The notes: generated from the letters alone by a model not told the origin. DNA of 64,000 bases from Oceanobacillus limi (GCF_900111445.1 NZ_FOHE01000008.1:62001-126000), one strand, 5' to 3'; counted from the stretch's first letter, positions 9,077 through 17,752 are shown. Made by a program: numbers and translations.

Positions 9077-9424
9077 ATGTATTTAGACAAAGTGTTCATT
9101 ATTAAAATGGCTCATTTTCGTTCATTAGGGTTAACCGATGAAATGGTTTACTCGATAAGTATATTTTTCGGGATTATTGGTATTTATTTCGTTACTAAGC
9201 CAGTGATTTCCTTTCTTATTGCTTTAAATTCAACAAAATTATTGTGTTATGTGATAAGTAGTTTAATATTTATCGTGGCATTTTTTGTTGTAGTATTAAT
9301 AATAGGTGAAATACGAGGATTAACACTTCAATTAGTTAAATTTTCTTTGCAAGCTCTAGGAGTATTTGGAGGAGCTTTATGGGTTATTCATGTATTTAAC
9401 TATTTGAGAAGAAAAAGAATATGA
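9077..9424 (+). CDS. Hypothetical 115-aa membrane protein
   Basis: No family recognised. Three hydrophobic segments (about 25-45, 55-78, 88-106) and a basic C-terminal tail LRRKRI. The ribosome site is weak (AAAGAG), but a perfect intrinsic terminator follows the stop and the region is otherwise non-coding, which supports a real gene. It is divergent from the EamA gene. Confidence 0.6.
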   Translation: MYLDKVFIIKMAHFRSLGLTDEMVYSISIFFGIIGIYFVTKPVISFLIALNSTKLLCYVISSLIFIVAFFVVVLIIGEIRGLTLQLVKFSLQALGVFGGALWVIHVFNYLRRKRI

Positions 9425-9428
9425 AAAA

Positions 9429-9463
9429 GCGTACAGTATTCGGATCAACTGTACGCCTTTTTT
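9429..9463 (+). terminator. Intrinsic terminator
   Basis: Stem GCGTACAGT/ACTGTACGC with ten-base loop followed by seven T, just after the 115-aa membrane protein. Confidence 0.9.
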
Positions 9464-9612
9464 GGCTAGTTGGGAAACGGAAACAATAAAGGAGGTATCA
9501 GATAGATTCGCCACAGTTTGTGCTAACCTAGACAGTGATAAGAAAGCTCCAAAAGATAACAGCACAAGTGGAAATGTCATTTTCTACTTGCTAAGAAGAA
9601 ATGGACAGCGTA

Positions 9613-10092
9613 TTATCGGAAAGTCTTTTTTGGTGGCCATTCCATTTTACCTAAGGATGACGGAGTAAAATATGCTGAAGCGTATTCTTTTTGTTTTGTT
9701 CGTTTCGCGCTTTTATTCGGTTGCCAGTTTATATATTGATAGATAATACGCTTTGCTTGTGACAATGGCATTTTCGTCTGAGGATTTCGATAGTTATGAT
9801 CGAGAGTACCTAAATGCTCAAGCTCTTTGAAGTCTTCCTTCGATGGAGGAATATGAAAGTAATATTGATCCACCTTTACTAAAAGAGTGGAATGTTGATT
9901 ACTAAATTTTGGATGATCTGAAAAGTGGAGTCCTATTTTGACTGCGCGACGTTCTTGGAGAAGGCGTTTGATTGATTCTTTTTTTATAAAATAGAGATGT
10001 CCTGGTTCAGGTGCAGTTTTTGCATGGCGATTAATAGTATAGATTGCTTTTGCTAAATCACTTAGAGAGCTTTCTTGATTACGTTGCTTCAT
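9613..10092 (-). CDS. ykyB: YkyB family protein
   Basis: 159 aa. ATG at 10092 is seven bases after AAGGAGG; an upstream in-frame TTG overlaps this site. Conserved stretches recall B. subtilis YkyB: the IYTINRHAKTAPEP segment, KIGLHFSDHPKFS, YYFHIPPSKEDF and HLGTLDHNYRNP. The function of the family is unknown. As in B. subtilis it neighbours ykuE, which supports the assignment. The C terminus is basic. Confidence 0.87.
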   Translation of the reverse strand: MKQRNQESSLSDLAKAIYTINRHAKTAPEPGHLYFIKKESIKRLLQERRAVKIGLHFSDHPKFSNQHSTLLVKVDQYYFHIPPSKEDFKELEHLGTLDHNYRNPQTKMPLSQAKRIIYQYINWQPNKSAKRTKQKEYASAYFTPSSLGKMEWPPKKTFR

Positions 10093-10253
10093 TGTCTGTC
10101 CTCCTTTCAAATTGGTAACTTGTCTCTATATTATATGAAAGCATGTCCACTTTCAAGAACAATGAATAAATGAATTAATTGATTCAAAGAATCCTTTTTG
10201 ATTACTTTAGTGGCAATAAACTATGGTAAGCAATACGGAAACGTCCTGTCCGT

Positions 10254-10333
10254 CGTAAGGCCTTACGTTAAACCTTCTAGGTAAAACAAAGGAGGTTCAG
10301 TGGGGAAAGGAAACCCCACTGATTAAAGGTTTA
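10254..10333. other. Structured intergenic element (palindrome plus nested hairpins)
   Basis: A perfect 14-bp palindrome CGTAAGGCCTTACG (10254-10267) is followed by outer arms TAAACCTT (10269-10276) and AAGGTTTA (10326-10333) enclosing a perfect hairpin CAGTGGGG/CCCCACTG (10298-10305, 10314-10321). It lies between ykuE and ykyB, both on the minus strand, 160 bp before ykyB. No T-run follows on either strand, so a plain terminator is unlikely; it could be a 5' UTR structure, processing site or small RNA. Confidence 0.55.
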
Positions 10334-10366
10334 CTTTGGCAAACTCGTTTTATTCTGATTATAGCA

Positions 10367-11218
10367 TTATTCGGATTTTAATGAGAATACGTATATTTCT
10401 GGTTTACATAAGAATCGGTAAGGTACTCTTGTCGTGCCAATGCCTTGATTTACATAAAGTGATAAGTTACTAGAGTCAAATACATAATTACCTTTTACAT
10501 ATTTCTGTGCATAGGAAGGCGTATACAAATGTCCGATAAAAGGTAACCGAACCTGACCACCGTGACTATGACCTGATAATTGTACATCAATAGGAAACTT
10601 TATTGCTTGATCTGCATAGTCTGGCTCGTGTGCAAGAAGAATAGTGAAAAGGTCTGTATTAGCTTGTTGTAATGTTTTCGTTAAGTCTGGATTTCCTAAC
10701 ATGACATCATCTATTCCAGCTAAATTGATCGATTCATTGTCCTTTTGGATTATTTTGTGTTCGTTTTGAAGCAGCTGAAAATCTGCTTGATCCATAACTT
10801 CTTTTACAATATCTGTACCATATCCACCATGATCATGATTGCCATATATCCAAAATTTCCCATAAGGCGCTTTTAGGGATTGAAGCAATTTCATTAATTT
10901 GGTATCCCAATTATATCTATTTGGTTCATCAACTAAGTCTCCAGTAAAGACAATAAGATCTGGATTATGTTTGTTAATTACATTTACTAAGTCTTCAAAC
11001 TGTGCTAAATCGTAATGAAAACCGATATGTGTGTCCGAGAACTGAACAATTTTAAAGTTATGAAATGATTTTGGAATAGTGGATGATTTGATATTTTCTG
11101 TATGTATATTAAGTGCCTTGGGTTCAATATCCCGAGCATAGAAGTAAGCCCCTCCACTTACTCCTAGAAAAGTTAATATCCCCCCAAAGGTTTTCTTGAG
11201 AAATGAACGTCTATTCAT
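10367..11218 (-). CDS. ykuE: Tat-exported metallophosphoesterase YkuE
   Basis: 283 aa. The N terminus has a twin-arginine signal, NRRSFLKK, followed by a hydrophobic stretch. Calcineurin-like phosphoesterase motifs follow in order: FSDTHIG, GDLVDEP, YGNHDHGG, LAHEPDYAD and GHSHGGQ, giving a complete two-metal site. In B. subtilis YkuE is a Tat substrate attached to the cell wall; the physiological substrate is unclear. It is divergent from fadH, as in the B. subtilis yku region. Confidence 0.92.
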   Translation of the reverse strand: MNRRSFLKKTFGGILTFLGVSGGAYFYARDIEPKALNIHTENIKSSTIPKSFHNFKIVQFSDTHIGFHYDLAQFEDLVNVINKHNPDLIVFTGDLVDEPNRYNWDTKLMKLLQSLKAPYGKFWIYGNHDHGGYGTDIVKEVMDQADFQLLQNEHKIIQKDNESINLAGIDDVMLGNPDLTKTLQQANTDLFTILLAHEPDYADQAIKFPIDVQLSGHSHGGQVRLPFIGHLYTPSYAQKYVKGNYVFDSSNLSLYVNQGIGTTRVPYRFLCKPEIYVFSLKSE

Positions 11219-11374
11219 ACTTACAACCTTTCTATCAGGTATTACTCCAAATTATAGCATGAATTTGTTTGAGATTGTTTAAGAAAATAGTAGCAAAGGG
11301 AATAATCTAATTTTTGACACTAGACTGATAAATTACTATGATTAGGATAAACATTGGTAAAGGGGAAGTTTAAT

Positions 11375-12142
11375 ATGAAGGGTAAAACAATTCTGGTTAC
11401 AGGTAGTTCAAGTGGTATGGGGAAATACATGGCAAAAAAATTTGCTGATGAAGGAGCAAATGTTGTAATTAGTGGGAGGAACGATGAAACACTAAACAAA
11501 GTTAAGGAAGAGCTTTTGGAAACAGCAACAGGTGAAATACGTATTGGAAGAATGGATGTACGTAATCCAGATGAGGTTGCACGAGTAGTTTCTGATACCG
11601 TCGAACACTTCGGTAGCATTGACCACTTAGTGAACAATGCTGCAGGAAACTTTATTTGTGCAGCTGAGGATTTATCTATAAATGGATGGAACTCTGTCAT
11701 TGACATTGTACTGAATGGTACTTTTTACTGTAGTAAAGAAGTTGGGAAGCACTGGATCGATTCGAAACAAAAAGGAACGATATTAAATATGGTTGCGACG
11801 TATGCTTGGAATGCAGGGGCAGGTGTCATCCATTCATCGGCAGCAAAAGCTGGTGTTTTGAATATGACGAGGACACTGGCTGTAGAGTGGGGCACGAAAT
11901 ATGGTATACGAGTAAATGCAATTGCGCCAGGACCAATTGAAAGAACTGGTGGAGCGGACAAGTTATTTGAATCAGAGTATGCGGCTAAACGAACGTTAGA
12001 ATCTGTACCTCTCCAGCGTTTAGGAAAACCAGAAGAAATAGCAGAACTAGCATACTTTTTATTATCCGACAAAGCATCTTATATCAATGGCGAAGTTGTG
12101 ACCATGGATGGTGGTCAATGGCTTAATAAATTTCCATTTTAA
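11375..12142 (+). CDS. fadH: 2,4-dienoyl-CoA reductase (SDR family), FadH/YkuF
   Basis: 255 aa. ATG at 11375 follows AAAGGGGAAG; an earlier TTG at 11354 is less likely. Rossmann motif TGSSSGMG, NNAAG, and a late SSAAKAGV in place of the usual YxxxK, which is typical of 2,4-dienoyl-CoA reductases where the Tyr is not at the standard position. It removes double bonds during beta-oxidation of unsaturated fatty acids. Position next to ykuE matches B. subtilis ykuF. Confidence 0.87.
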   Translation: MKGKTILVTGSSSGMGKYMAKKFADEGANVVISGRNDETLNKVKEELLETATGEIRIGRMDVRNPDEVARVVSDTVEHFGSIDHLVNNAAGNFICAAEDLSINGWNSVIDIVLNGTFYCSKEVGKHWIDSKQKGTILNMVATYAWNAGAGVIHSSAAKAGVLNMTRTLAVEWGTKYGIRVNAIAPGPIERTGGADKLFESEYAAKRTLESVPLQRLGKPEEIAELAYFLLSDKASYINGEVVTMDGGQWLNKFPF

Positions 12143-12149
12143 TTTAATA

Positions 12150-12174
12150 GCGTGCTAACTAAACGTTAGCACGC
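12150..12174. terminator. Hairpin between convergent genes
   Basis: Perfect 10-bp stem GCGTGCTAAC/GTTAGCACGC with a five-base loop between fadH and the hemolysin III-type gene. The T-tracts are short, so strength is uncertain. Confidence 0.7.
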
Positions 12175-12178
12175 GGAT

Positions 12179-12814
12179 TTATAAGACATAATAAAGTACG
12201 GTGAAGAAGTGAAAGGCAGAACCGGCTAAAACAAATGCGTGCCAAACTGCATGGTGGAAAGGAAAGCTTCGCCATATATAAAATATGGTACCGGAAGTAT
12301 AAAGAACACCACCGATAACTAATAGTTTTACGCCGCGCTCATGCATAATAGAAGTGAGTGGATCCCAAGCAATAAGCATGAGCCACCCCATCAGTATATA
12401 TAATAAAGTAGATAGCAGGATTAATTTTTTGACGAAAAATATTTTAAATATGATACCTGCTATGGCAAATCCCCACACGATAAAAAACAATGTCCACCCA
12501 ATTTCTCCACGTAAATGGACAAGCAAAAAAGGAGTGTAAGATCCTGCAATAAATAAGTAGATAGATACATGATCAATGATCAAAAAGCGATCCTTCCATT
12601 TTCCTGGTGGCAAGCTATGAACGATTGTAGATGCTAAATACATAAGCAACATTGTAATTCCAAATATCGCTACAGATACTATGTGCCACAGATTTCCATT
12701 TGAAGTAGCATATATTATTAACAAAACAAGGGCGATCAGACTAAATAATGCCCCAATACCGTGGAGGATAGCGTGTGCATACTCTTCCTTTTTTGTAAAT
12801 GAATAGACTTTCAT
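12179..12814 (-). CDS. yplQ: Hemolysin III / AdipoR-like (YqfA/YplQ family) membrane protein
   Basis: 211 aa, about seven membrane segments. Family marks include EEYAHAILHGIG near the N terminus, STIVHSLP, DHVSIYLFIAGSYTPF and HHAVWHAFVLAGSAFHF, whose His residues form the metal site of this PAQR-like superfamily. Despite the historic name, cytolytic activity is not established in bacilli; roles in membrane lipid homeostasis are proposed. Symbol given by family and not by synteny. Confidence 0.85.
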   Translation of the reverse strand: MKVYSFTKKEEYAHAILHGIGALFSLIALVLLIIYATSNGNLWHIVSVAIFGITMLLMYLASTIVHSLPPGKWKDRFLIIDHVSIYLFIAGSYTPFLLVHLRGEIGWTLFFIVWGFAIAGIIFKIFFVKKLILLSTLLYILMGWLMLIAWDPLTSIMHERGVKLLVIGGVLYTSGTIFYIWRSFPFHHAVWHAFVLAGSAFHFFTVLYYVL

Positions 12815-13287
12815 ATTACGAAAAACTCCATTTCATTCTTCTGTTTTATGTTTATTATGTTGCCTTAAAGTGGTTGTCATTCATGAATTATAACTGTTTT
12901 ATTTGATAGAAAATTGCTTCCATTTATCAAGAAATTCACTAATTTCCCGTGTCATCTTAAGGGAGAAGTTACGTTGTTAGGTACTATGTAACAAATTAAC
13001 GAACATCTACATATACTATATAAATTTAAATAACTATCCCCAATAGAGTTGGCTTTAGGCACTATCAGTAATTACATGAAAGTATGACTAATTGATAGTA
13101 ATTCTCCGTGATGTTTCCACCTTTTGGGTAATATGATTATATGTTCATATTAAATATGTGTTACATAAAACGAAGGAATGAAAATTTTGTCTTAACCAAA
13201 ATTATGGTAAACTATGGTTAGAGTAATAAAAACTCCTTTTGTAAAGGGTTAGGAATGTTTCATGACAATAATAAAGGAGCGTTTGTG
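12815..13287. other. Gene-free 470-bp region upstream of cbpB
   Basis: No ORF of note. Two inverted repeats are visible: ACTATCA near 13060 with TGATAGT near 13100, and TAACCA (13193-13198) with TGGTTA (13215-13220). The second spans a weak promoter-like stretch (TTGTCT at 13187, AT-rich TAAACTAT around 13208) just ahead of cbpB. No riboswitch was recognised. Confidence 0.5.
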
Positions 13288-13734
13288 ATGAGCATGATAG
13301 AAGATAAGGAAATTACATCAATTACGGTAGAGGACTTGATGATTCCATCAGAAAAAGTCGCCCATGTACAAGTAAATAATCCTTTAGAACATGCCTTATT
13401 GGTTTTAGTAAAGTCAGGTTATTCTGCAGTACCTGTGTTAGATTCATCTTATAAATTAGTTGGAACAATTGGAAAGACCATTATTTTGAATCAAATTTTA
13501 GGGTTAGAGCGTTTTGAAATGGAACGTTTGTCTGACATGCGGGTCGAGGAAGTTATGCATACGGATATACCACGACTAGCAAAACAAGACAATTTTTTAG
13601 ATGGGTTGACCTCGGTAATTAATTATCCATTTGTGTGTGTAGACGATGAAAATGGTTATTTTGAGGGGATTGTAACACGAAGAGCTATTTTAAAGAATAT
13701 GCGTAGAGATTTATATACGGCAAAATACAAATAA
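13288..13734 (+). CDS. cbpB: CBS-domain protein CbpB/DarB (YkuL)
   Basis: 148 aa. ATG at 13288 has AAAGGAG eight bases upstream. Two CBS motifs fill the protein (VEDLMIPSEKVAHV..., VEEVMHTDIPRLA...). It matches B. subtilis YkuL, a c-di-AMP-binding protein (DarB/CbpB) which in its free state binds and stimulates the (p)ppGpp synthetase Rel and pyruvate carboxylase. PycA is encoded at 42.8 kb. Monocistronic: an intrinsic terminator follows at once. Confidence 0.85.
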   Translation: MSMIEDKEITSITVEDLMIPSEKVAHVQVNNPLEHALLVLVKSGYSAVPVLDSSYKLVGTIGKTIILNQILGLERFEMERLSDMRVEEVMHTDIPRLAKQDNFLDGLTSVINYPFVCVDDENGYFEGIVTRRAILKNMRRDLYTAKYK

Positions 13735-13745
13735 ATAGGAAATGT

Positions 13746-13776
13746 ACGTCCTTGTGAGAATGCAAGGACGTTTTTT
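13746..13776 (+). terminator. Intrinsic terminator of cbpB
   Basis: Stem ACGTCCTTG/CAAGGACGT followed by six T. Confidence 0.9.
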
Positions 13777-13862
13777 CATCTTTTTTTATTAGTACTCCTT
13801 TGTTGCTTGAACGAGTTCTGTTTGCTAAAGTAAAAAAGAATATATATCTAGGAGGATTTTAA

Positions 13863-14579
13863 ATGAATCAAATGGATGCAAATGAAATTATTAATTTTAT
13901 CTCGAATAGTAAGAAGAGTACACCAGTAAAAGTATACATAAAAGGTGAAAACCTTAAGTCATTAGTATATGAAGACATACAATCTTTTGTAGAGGATCAG
14001 AGTGGAGTACTTTTTGGTGAATGGAAGGTTGTCTCTGCATTTTTAGAGGAAAACAAAACTAGTATCTCTGATTATGTTATTGAAAATGACCGACGTAATT
14101 CTGCTATTCCTTTACTTGATCTAAAAAATATTAACGCACGTATTGAACCTGGTGCGATCATTCGTGATCAGGTAGAAATTGGTGATGGCGTTGTTATTAT
14201 GATGGGGGCAAGTATCAATATTGGTGCTGTCATTGGTGACGGAACGATGATTGATATGAATGCAGTACTAGGCGGCCGTGCAACAGTAGGAAAAAATTGT
14301 CATATTGGTGCTGGTACAGTGCTAGCCGGTGTAATAGAGCCACCATCAGCAAAACCAGTGGTTGTAGAAGATGATGTTGTCATCGGTGCAAACGTAGTAG
14401 TTCTAGAGGGAGTTACGATTGGAAAGGGAGCAATTGTTGCAGCTGGAGCAATTGTAACAAAAGACGTAGCGCCTAACACATTAGTAGCTGGAACCCCTGC
14501 TAAAGTGTTAAAGGAAATTGATGAAAGCACGAAATCAAAAACGGAAATTAAGCATGAACTACGTAAATTAGACAACTAA
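13863..14579 (+). CDS. dapH: Tetrahydrodipicolinate N-acetyltransferase DapH
   Basis: 238 aa, start ATG after TAGGAGG. An N-terminal helical domain is followed by a left-handed beta-helix of hexapeptide repeats (for example [33 protein letters not shown]) ending in the GTPAK segment. It acetylates tetrahydrodipicolinate, the first step of the acetylated diaminopimelate/lysine branch. It is followed after 12 bp by the deacetylase of the same pathway. B. subtilis orthologue ykuQ (236 aa). Confidence 0.95.
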   Translation: MNQMDANEIINFISNSKKSTPVKVYIKGENLKSLVYEDIQSFVEDQSGVLFGEWKVVSAFLEENKTSISDYVIENDRRNSAIPLLDLKNINARIEPGAIIRDQVEIGDGVVIMMGASINIGAVIGDGTMIDMNAVLGGRATVGKNCHIGAGTVLAGVIEPPSAKPVVVEDDVVIGANVVVLEGVTIGKGAIVAAGAIVTKDVAPNTLVAGTPAKVLKEIDESTKSKTEIKHELRKLDN

Positions 14580-14591
14580 GTAGGCGATTTG

Positions 14592-15731
14592 ATGACTATA
14601 GCCAACTTGCAGAATATAAGGCGTGAATTACACCGAATTCCAGAATTGGGATTTCAGGAGTATAAAACACAAGCTTATTTAATAAAACAAATAAATTTAA
14701 TCGCTAATGACCGTACACTGATCCAAGAGTGGAAAACGGGGATTCTAGTGAAGATAAAAGGAACAAACCCTAGCAAAACAATTGGGTATCGCTGTGATAT
14801 TGATGGTTTACCAATTACTGAAGACACGGGCTTTTCCTTTCGTTCTTCACATGAAGGTCGAATGCATGCTTGTGGCCATGATTTTCATATGACGATTGCA
14901 TTAGGTTCACTTCAACGTATAATTGAAGAACCGATTCAGGATGATGTTGTTTTTATTTTTCAACCAGCTGAAGAAGGTCCTGGTGGAGCGTTACCGATGA
15001 TGCAATCGGAAGAATTTAATACGTGGAGACCAGATTGTATTTTTGCTTTGCATATAGCACCAGAGCTACCCGTTGGAACTGTATCAAGTAAATCAGGATT
15101 ATTATTTGCAAATACAAGTGAGTTGTTCTTAGATTTTGTTGGAAAAGGCGGTCATGCAGCATATCCACATTTAACGAAGGACATGTCTGTTGCTGCAGGT
15201 GCTTTTATCTCCCAAATACAAGAAATCATTTCAAGAGGAATTGATCCATTGGACAGCGCTGTTTTAACAATTGGCAAAATGGAAAGCGGGCATGTACAAA
15301 ATGCAATTGCAGAAACTGCACGCTTAGAGGGAACTATTCGTACCCTTAGACCAGATACCATTCATGTAGTTAAACGAAGGCTAGAATCAATCATTCGAGG
15401 ATTTGAAATAAATTATGATTGTTCTATAGGAATTGACTATGGGGCAAATTATTATCAAGTATATAACGAAAAAAACTATGTCGATCTTTTTAAAAAAGCA
15501 ATGAAGGATGAAGGATTATCGTATCATGAAGCGAATAAAGCGATGACAGGTGAAGATTTTGGTTATATGTTAAAAGAGATACCAGGTTTTATGTTTTGGT
15601 TAGGAGTGGAATCGCCATTTGGTCTTCATCACAATAAACTTCAACCAAATGAAGATGCTCTTACTATTGGTGTTAGAGCTGTAACAAAGATGATCCATGA
15701 ATTATCTTCAAAAAATGATGATATGGAATAG
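14592..15731 (+). CDS. ykuR: N-acetyl-diaminopimelate deacetylase (M20 family)
   Basis: 379 aa. The ATG at 14592 is preferred over the adjoining TTG at 14589 because the weak ribosome site is then five bases upstream. M20 metallopeptidase motifs: RCDIDGLPI, HACGHDFHM with metal His/Asp, PAEEGPGGA with the catalytic Glu pair, and a final TGEDFGYM...HHNK region. It releases acetate from N-acetyl-LL-DAP to give LL-DAP. Operon with dapH; named ykuR or dapL in B. subtilis. Confidence 0.92.
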   Translation: MTIANLQNIRRELHRIPELGFQEYKTQAYLIKQINLIANDRTLIQEWKTGILVKIKGTNPSKTIGYRCDIDGLPITEDTGFSFRSSHEGRMHACGHDFHMTIALGSLQRIIEEPIQDDVVFIFQPAEEGPGGALPMMQSEEFNTWRPDCIFALHIAPELPVGTVSSKSGLLFANTSELFLDFVGKGGHAAYPHLTKDMSVAAGAFISQIQEIISRGIDPLDSAVLTIGKMESGHVQNAIAETARLEGTIRTLRPDTIHVVKRRLESIIRGFEINYDCSIGIDYGANYYQVYNEKNYVDLFKKAMKDEGLSYHEANKAMTGEDFGYMLKEIPGFMFWLGVESPFGLHHNKLQPNEDALTIGVRAVTKMIHELSSKNDDME

Positions 15732-15791
15732 TTTCCAAACTCCTGGTCATACTAACTATGAAAATATGCATAGTTAGAGGAGTGATTAAAA

Positions 15792-16034
15792 ATGGCACGT
15801 ATCGGAGTTGAAGGTACGCTAACTGATGTCAGGGAAGCGCTCATGGAAATGGGACATGAAGTAGTGGATCTACGTTCTGAAGCAGACACAGCCCATTGTG
15901 ATTGTTGTGTAATTTCTGGGCAGGACAAGGATGTTATGGGAATGGCGGATACAAGTATCGCTGGTCCTGTAATAAGTGCGGAAGGACAGAATGCTGAACA
16001 AGTTTGCCAAATGGTGAATAATAAATTGAGTTAA
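15792..16034 (+). CDS. ykuS: YkuS family (UPF0180) small protein
   Basis: 80 aa, RBS GAGGAGTG. Acidic protein with a CDCCVISGQDKD segment and a C-terminal helix (AEQVCQMVNNKL), matching UPF0180/YkuS. Function unknown. It follows ykuR by 60 bp, the B. subtilis order, and a strong terminator closes the unit. Confidence 0.85.
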   Translation: MARIGVEGTLTDVREALMEMGHEVVDLRSEADTAHCDCCVISGQDKDVMGMADTSIAGPVISAEGQNAEQVCQMVNNKLS

Positions 16035-16039
16035 TTCAA

Positions 16040-16079
16040 AATAAGGCTTTTTCTTTTCCAAAAGAAAAAGCCTTATTTA
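16040..16079 (+). terminator. Strong intrinsic terminator after ykuS
   Basis: A 17-bp near-perfect stem (AATAAGGCTTTTTCTTTT against its complement, two-base loop) ends the dapH-ykuR-ykuS unit. Confidence 0.9.
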
Positions 16080-16163
16080 CTGTTTAAATTGTTTAAAAAA
16101 TATGGAAATGGCTATACTGATATGATGATAACAGATAAATGATCAGCATATTTCCTTTATCAA

Positions 16164-16192
16164 TTGACTTTGTTAATCAAGTCACATACAAT
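16164..16192 (+). promoter_or_regulatory. Sigma-A promoter of ykuU with overlapping inverted repeat
   Basis: TTGACT (16164-16169), 17-bp spacer, TACAAT (16187-16192). The spacer region holds TGACTT-N8-AAGTCA, which overlaps the -35 box and could be an operator. It does not resemble a PerR box. Confidence 0.7.
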
Positions 16193-16239
16193 TTTGGTTG
16201 GTGTCAAATTAATATACTTAAAATTTGGAGTGATTACAT

Positions 16240-16782
16240 ATGGCAGAAAGAATGGTAGGAAAACAAGCACCACGTTTTGAAATGGAGGCAGTATTGCCAA
16301 ACAAAGAGTTTGGAAAGGTAAGCCTTGAAGAAAATATGAAAGAAGATAAATGGACAGTTCTTTTCTTCTATCCAATGGACTTCACGTTTGTATGTCCGAC
16401 TGAGATTACTGCAATGTCAGATCGATATGATGAATTTGAAGATTTAGATGCAGAGGTTATTGGAGTTTCTACGGATACAATTCATACACATAAAGCGTGG
16501 ATTAATACTTCTCGTGATGACAATGGACTTGGTGAACTAGCATACCCATTAGCAGCAGATACAAATCATGTTGTATCTAAAGATTATGGTGTTCTAATTG
16601 AAGATGAAGGTATTGCCTTACGTGGTTTATTTATTATTAACCCAGAAGGTGAACTTCAGTATCAAACGGTATTCCACAACAACATTGGACGTGATGTAGA
16701 CGAAACATTACGTGTATTACAAGCGTTGCAAACTGGTGGACTTTGCCCTGCAAACTGGAAGCCAGGTCAAGAAACATTATAA
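16240..16782 (+). CDS. ykuU: 2-Cys peroxiredoxin YkuU
   Basis: 180 aa AhpC/TSA-family protein. Peroxidatic Cys in DFTFVCPTEI and resolving Cys in the C-terminal GGLCPANWKPG, so a typical 2-Cys enzyme that reduces peroxides with thiol donors. It has its own sigma-A promoter. The thioredoxin-like YkuV gene follows 118 bp downstream after a terminator, as in B. subtilis, and may be its electron donor. Confidence 0.93.
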   Translation: MAERMVGKQAPRFEMEAVLPNKEFGKVSLEENMKEDKWTVLFFYPMDFTFVCPTEITAMSDRYDEFEDLDAEVIGVSTDTIHTHKAWINTSRDDNGLGELAYPLAADTNHVVSKDYGVLIEDEGIALRGLFIINPEGELQYQTVFHNNIGRDVDETLRVLQALQTGGLCPANWKPGQETL

Positions 16783-16822
16783 TTAACTGGAAATTTATTA
16801 ATAGAAATTGAATATGATACAG

Positions 16823-16873
16823 GAGCTGACTCTCTGACGTATATTGTTGTAATATACGGGTCAGCTTCTTTTT
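16823..16873 (+). terminator. Branched or long-stem terminator after ykuU
   Basis: Outer pairing AGCTGAC/GTCAGCT encloses CGTATATT/AATATACG, followed by CTTCTTTTTG. Confidence 0.75.
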
Positions 16874-16899
16874 GATATAAAATTAGGAGGTAACACAGA

Positions 16900-17352
16900 A
16901 TGAAATTAAGAGATCAAATGCCTGAATTAGAAGGTGCTACAACTTGGTATAATAGTGATCCTATTACGAAAGAGGATTTATTAGGTGGGAAGCCTACATT
17001 AATTCATTTTTGGTCCGTAAGTTGTGGATTATGTAAGGAAGCAATGCCAAATGTGAATGAGTTCCGTGATGAGTATCAGGACGAGTTAAATGTTATCGCA
17101 GTCCATATGCCTCGTTCAGAAAAAGACTTAGACCTAGATCAAATCCAAGAAGTAGCTGGAGAGCATGATATTACGCAACCAATCTTTGTTGATAATGCAC
17201 ATAAACTTACAGATGCTTTTGATAACCAATACGTACCTGCGTATTATGTTTTTGATGCAGAAGGTAAATTAAGACATTTTCAAGCAGGTGGCGGTGGCAT
17301 GAAGATGTTACGTAAGCGTGTGAATCGTGTACTAGGTAAACCAGTTAAATAA
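16900..17352 (+). CDS. ykuV: Thiol-disulfide oxidoreductase YkuV
   Basis: 150 aa thioredoxin-fold protein without signal peptide, active site CGLC (WSVSCGLCKEAMP) and cis-Pro region YVPAYYVF. RBS TTAGGAGG. Close to B. subtilis YkuV (148 aa), a cytoplasmic dithiol reductase. Location next to the peroxiredoxin suggests a shared redox role. Confidence 0.92.
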   Translation: MKLRDQMPELEGATTWYNSDPITKEDLLGGKPTLIHFWSVSCGLCKEAMPNVNEFRDEYQDELNVIAVHMPRSEKDLDLDQIQEVAGEHDITQPIFVDNAHKLTDAFDNQYVPAYYVFDAEGKLRHFQAGGGGMKMLRKRVNRVLGKPVK

Positions 17353-17361
17353 ATCGTAAAA

Positions 17362-17395
17362 AAATAACCTTAGCATCCGCTAAGGTTATTTTTTT
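17362..17395 (+). terminator. Intrinsic terminator of ykuV
   Basis: Stem AAATAACCTTAGC/GCTAAGGTTATTT with a four-base loop and a T-run. Confidence 0.92.
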
Positions 17396-17487
17396 GGTTG
17401 TTTCGTTGCAGATAACGTATATTATGCGACGTAACTTATATAATTTGCTCATCCAATCATATTCAAATAGTGTAGGAATACCGTTAC

Positions 17488-17752
17488 GACAGAATACTTC
17501 GCTTTCCGTGGGCACGGCCTCAGCCAGGGTACTACTTGAGTATGCTTCTTTGTCCCCTTGTGCCGAGGAATTTGCTTCGGAGAGTTAGTGGTAGAAGTAG
17601 GCGCATCTGTACGGGCTCTTCGGACTCGTACTGTTCCCACAGGACAAGGGTTTTCGGTGGGATGAGTAATCGCAGTCCAAGGAATGCTTCGGCAGCTTAA
17701 CATCGCACACAGAAAATTGGTTTGTATTTTCAAGGAGTCTACGTATTCTGTC
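17488..17752 (+). repeat. Repeat module B, copy 2
   Basis: Bounded by GACAGAATAC and GTATTCTGTC, a perfect 10-bp inverted repeat. Compared with copy 1 (6900-7071, opposite strand) the stem bases differ but stay paired. Confidence 0.75.
17641..17732. mobile_element. 92-bp insertion nested in module B
   Basis: Present in R2 and absent at the equivalent point of R1. AGGA stands at both edges (17641-17644 and 17733-17736), like a short target duplication. No coding capacity or known IS ends. Confidence 0.55.

Noticed and set aside
9462-9668. 68-codon ORF after the 115-aa protein
   Set aside because: Starts in the T-run of a terminator, lacks a ribosome site and overlaps the end of ykyB.
13777-13862. 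Lysine riboswitch before dapH
   Set aside because: Only 86 bp lie between the cbpB terminator and dapH, too short for the lysine element, and no such pattern is seen.
17394-17733. ORFs of 64 and 94 codons in R2
   Set aside because: Same reason: repeat-derived, no ribosome site, one runs through the nested insertion.
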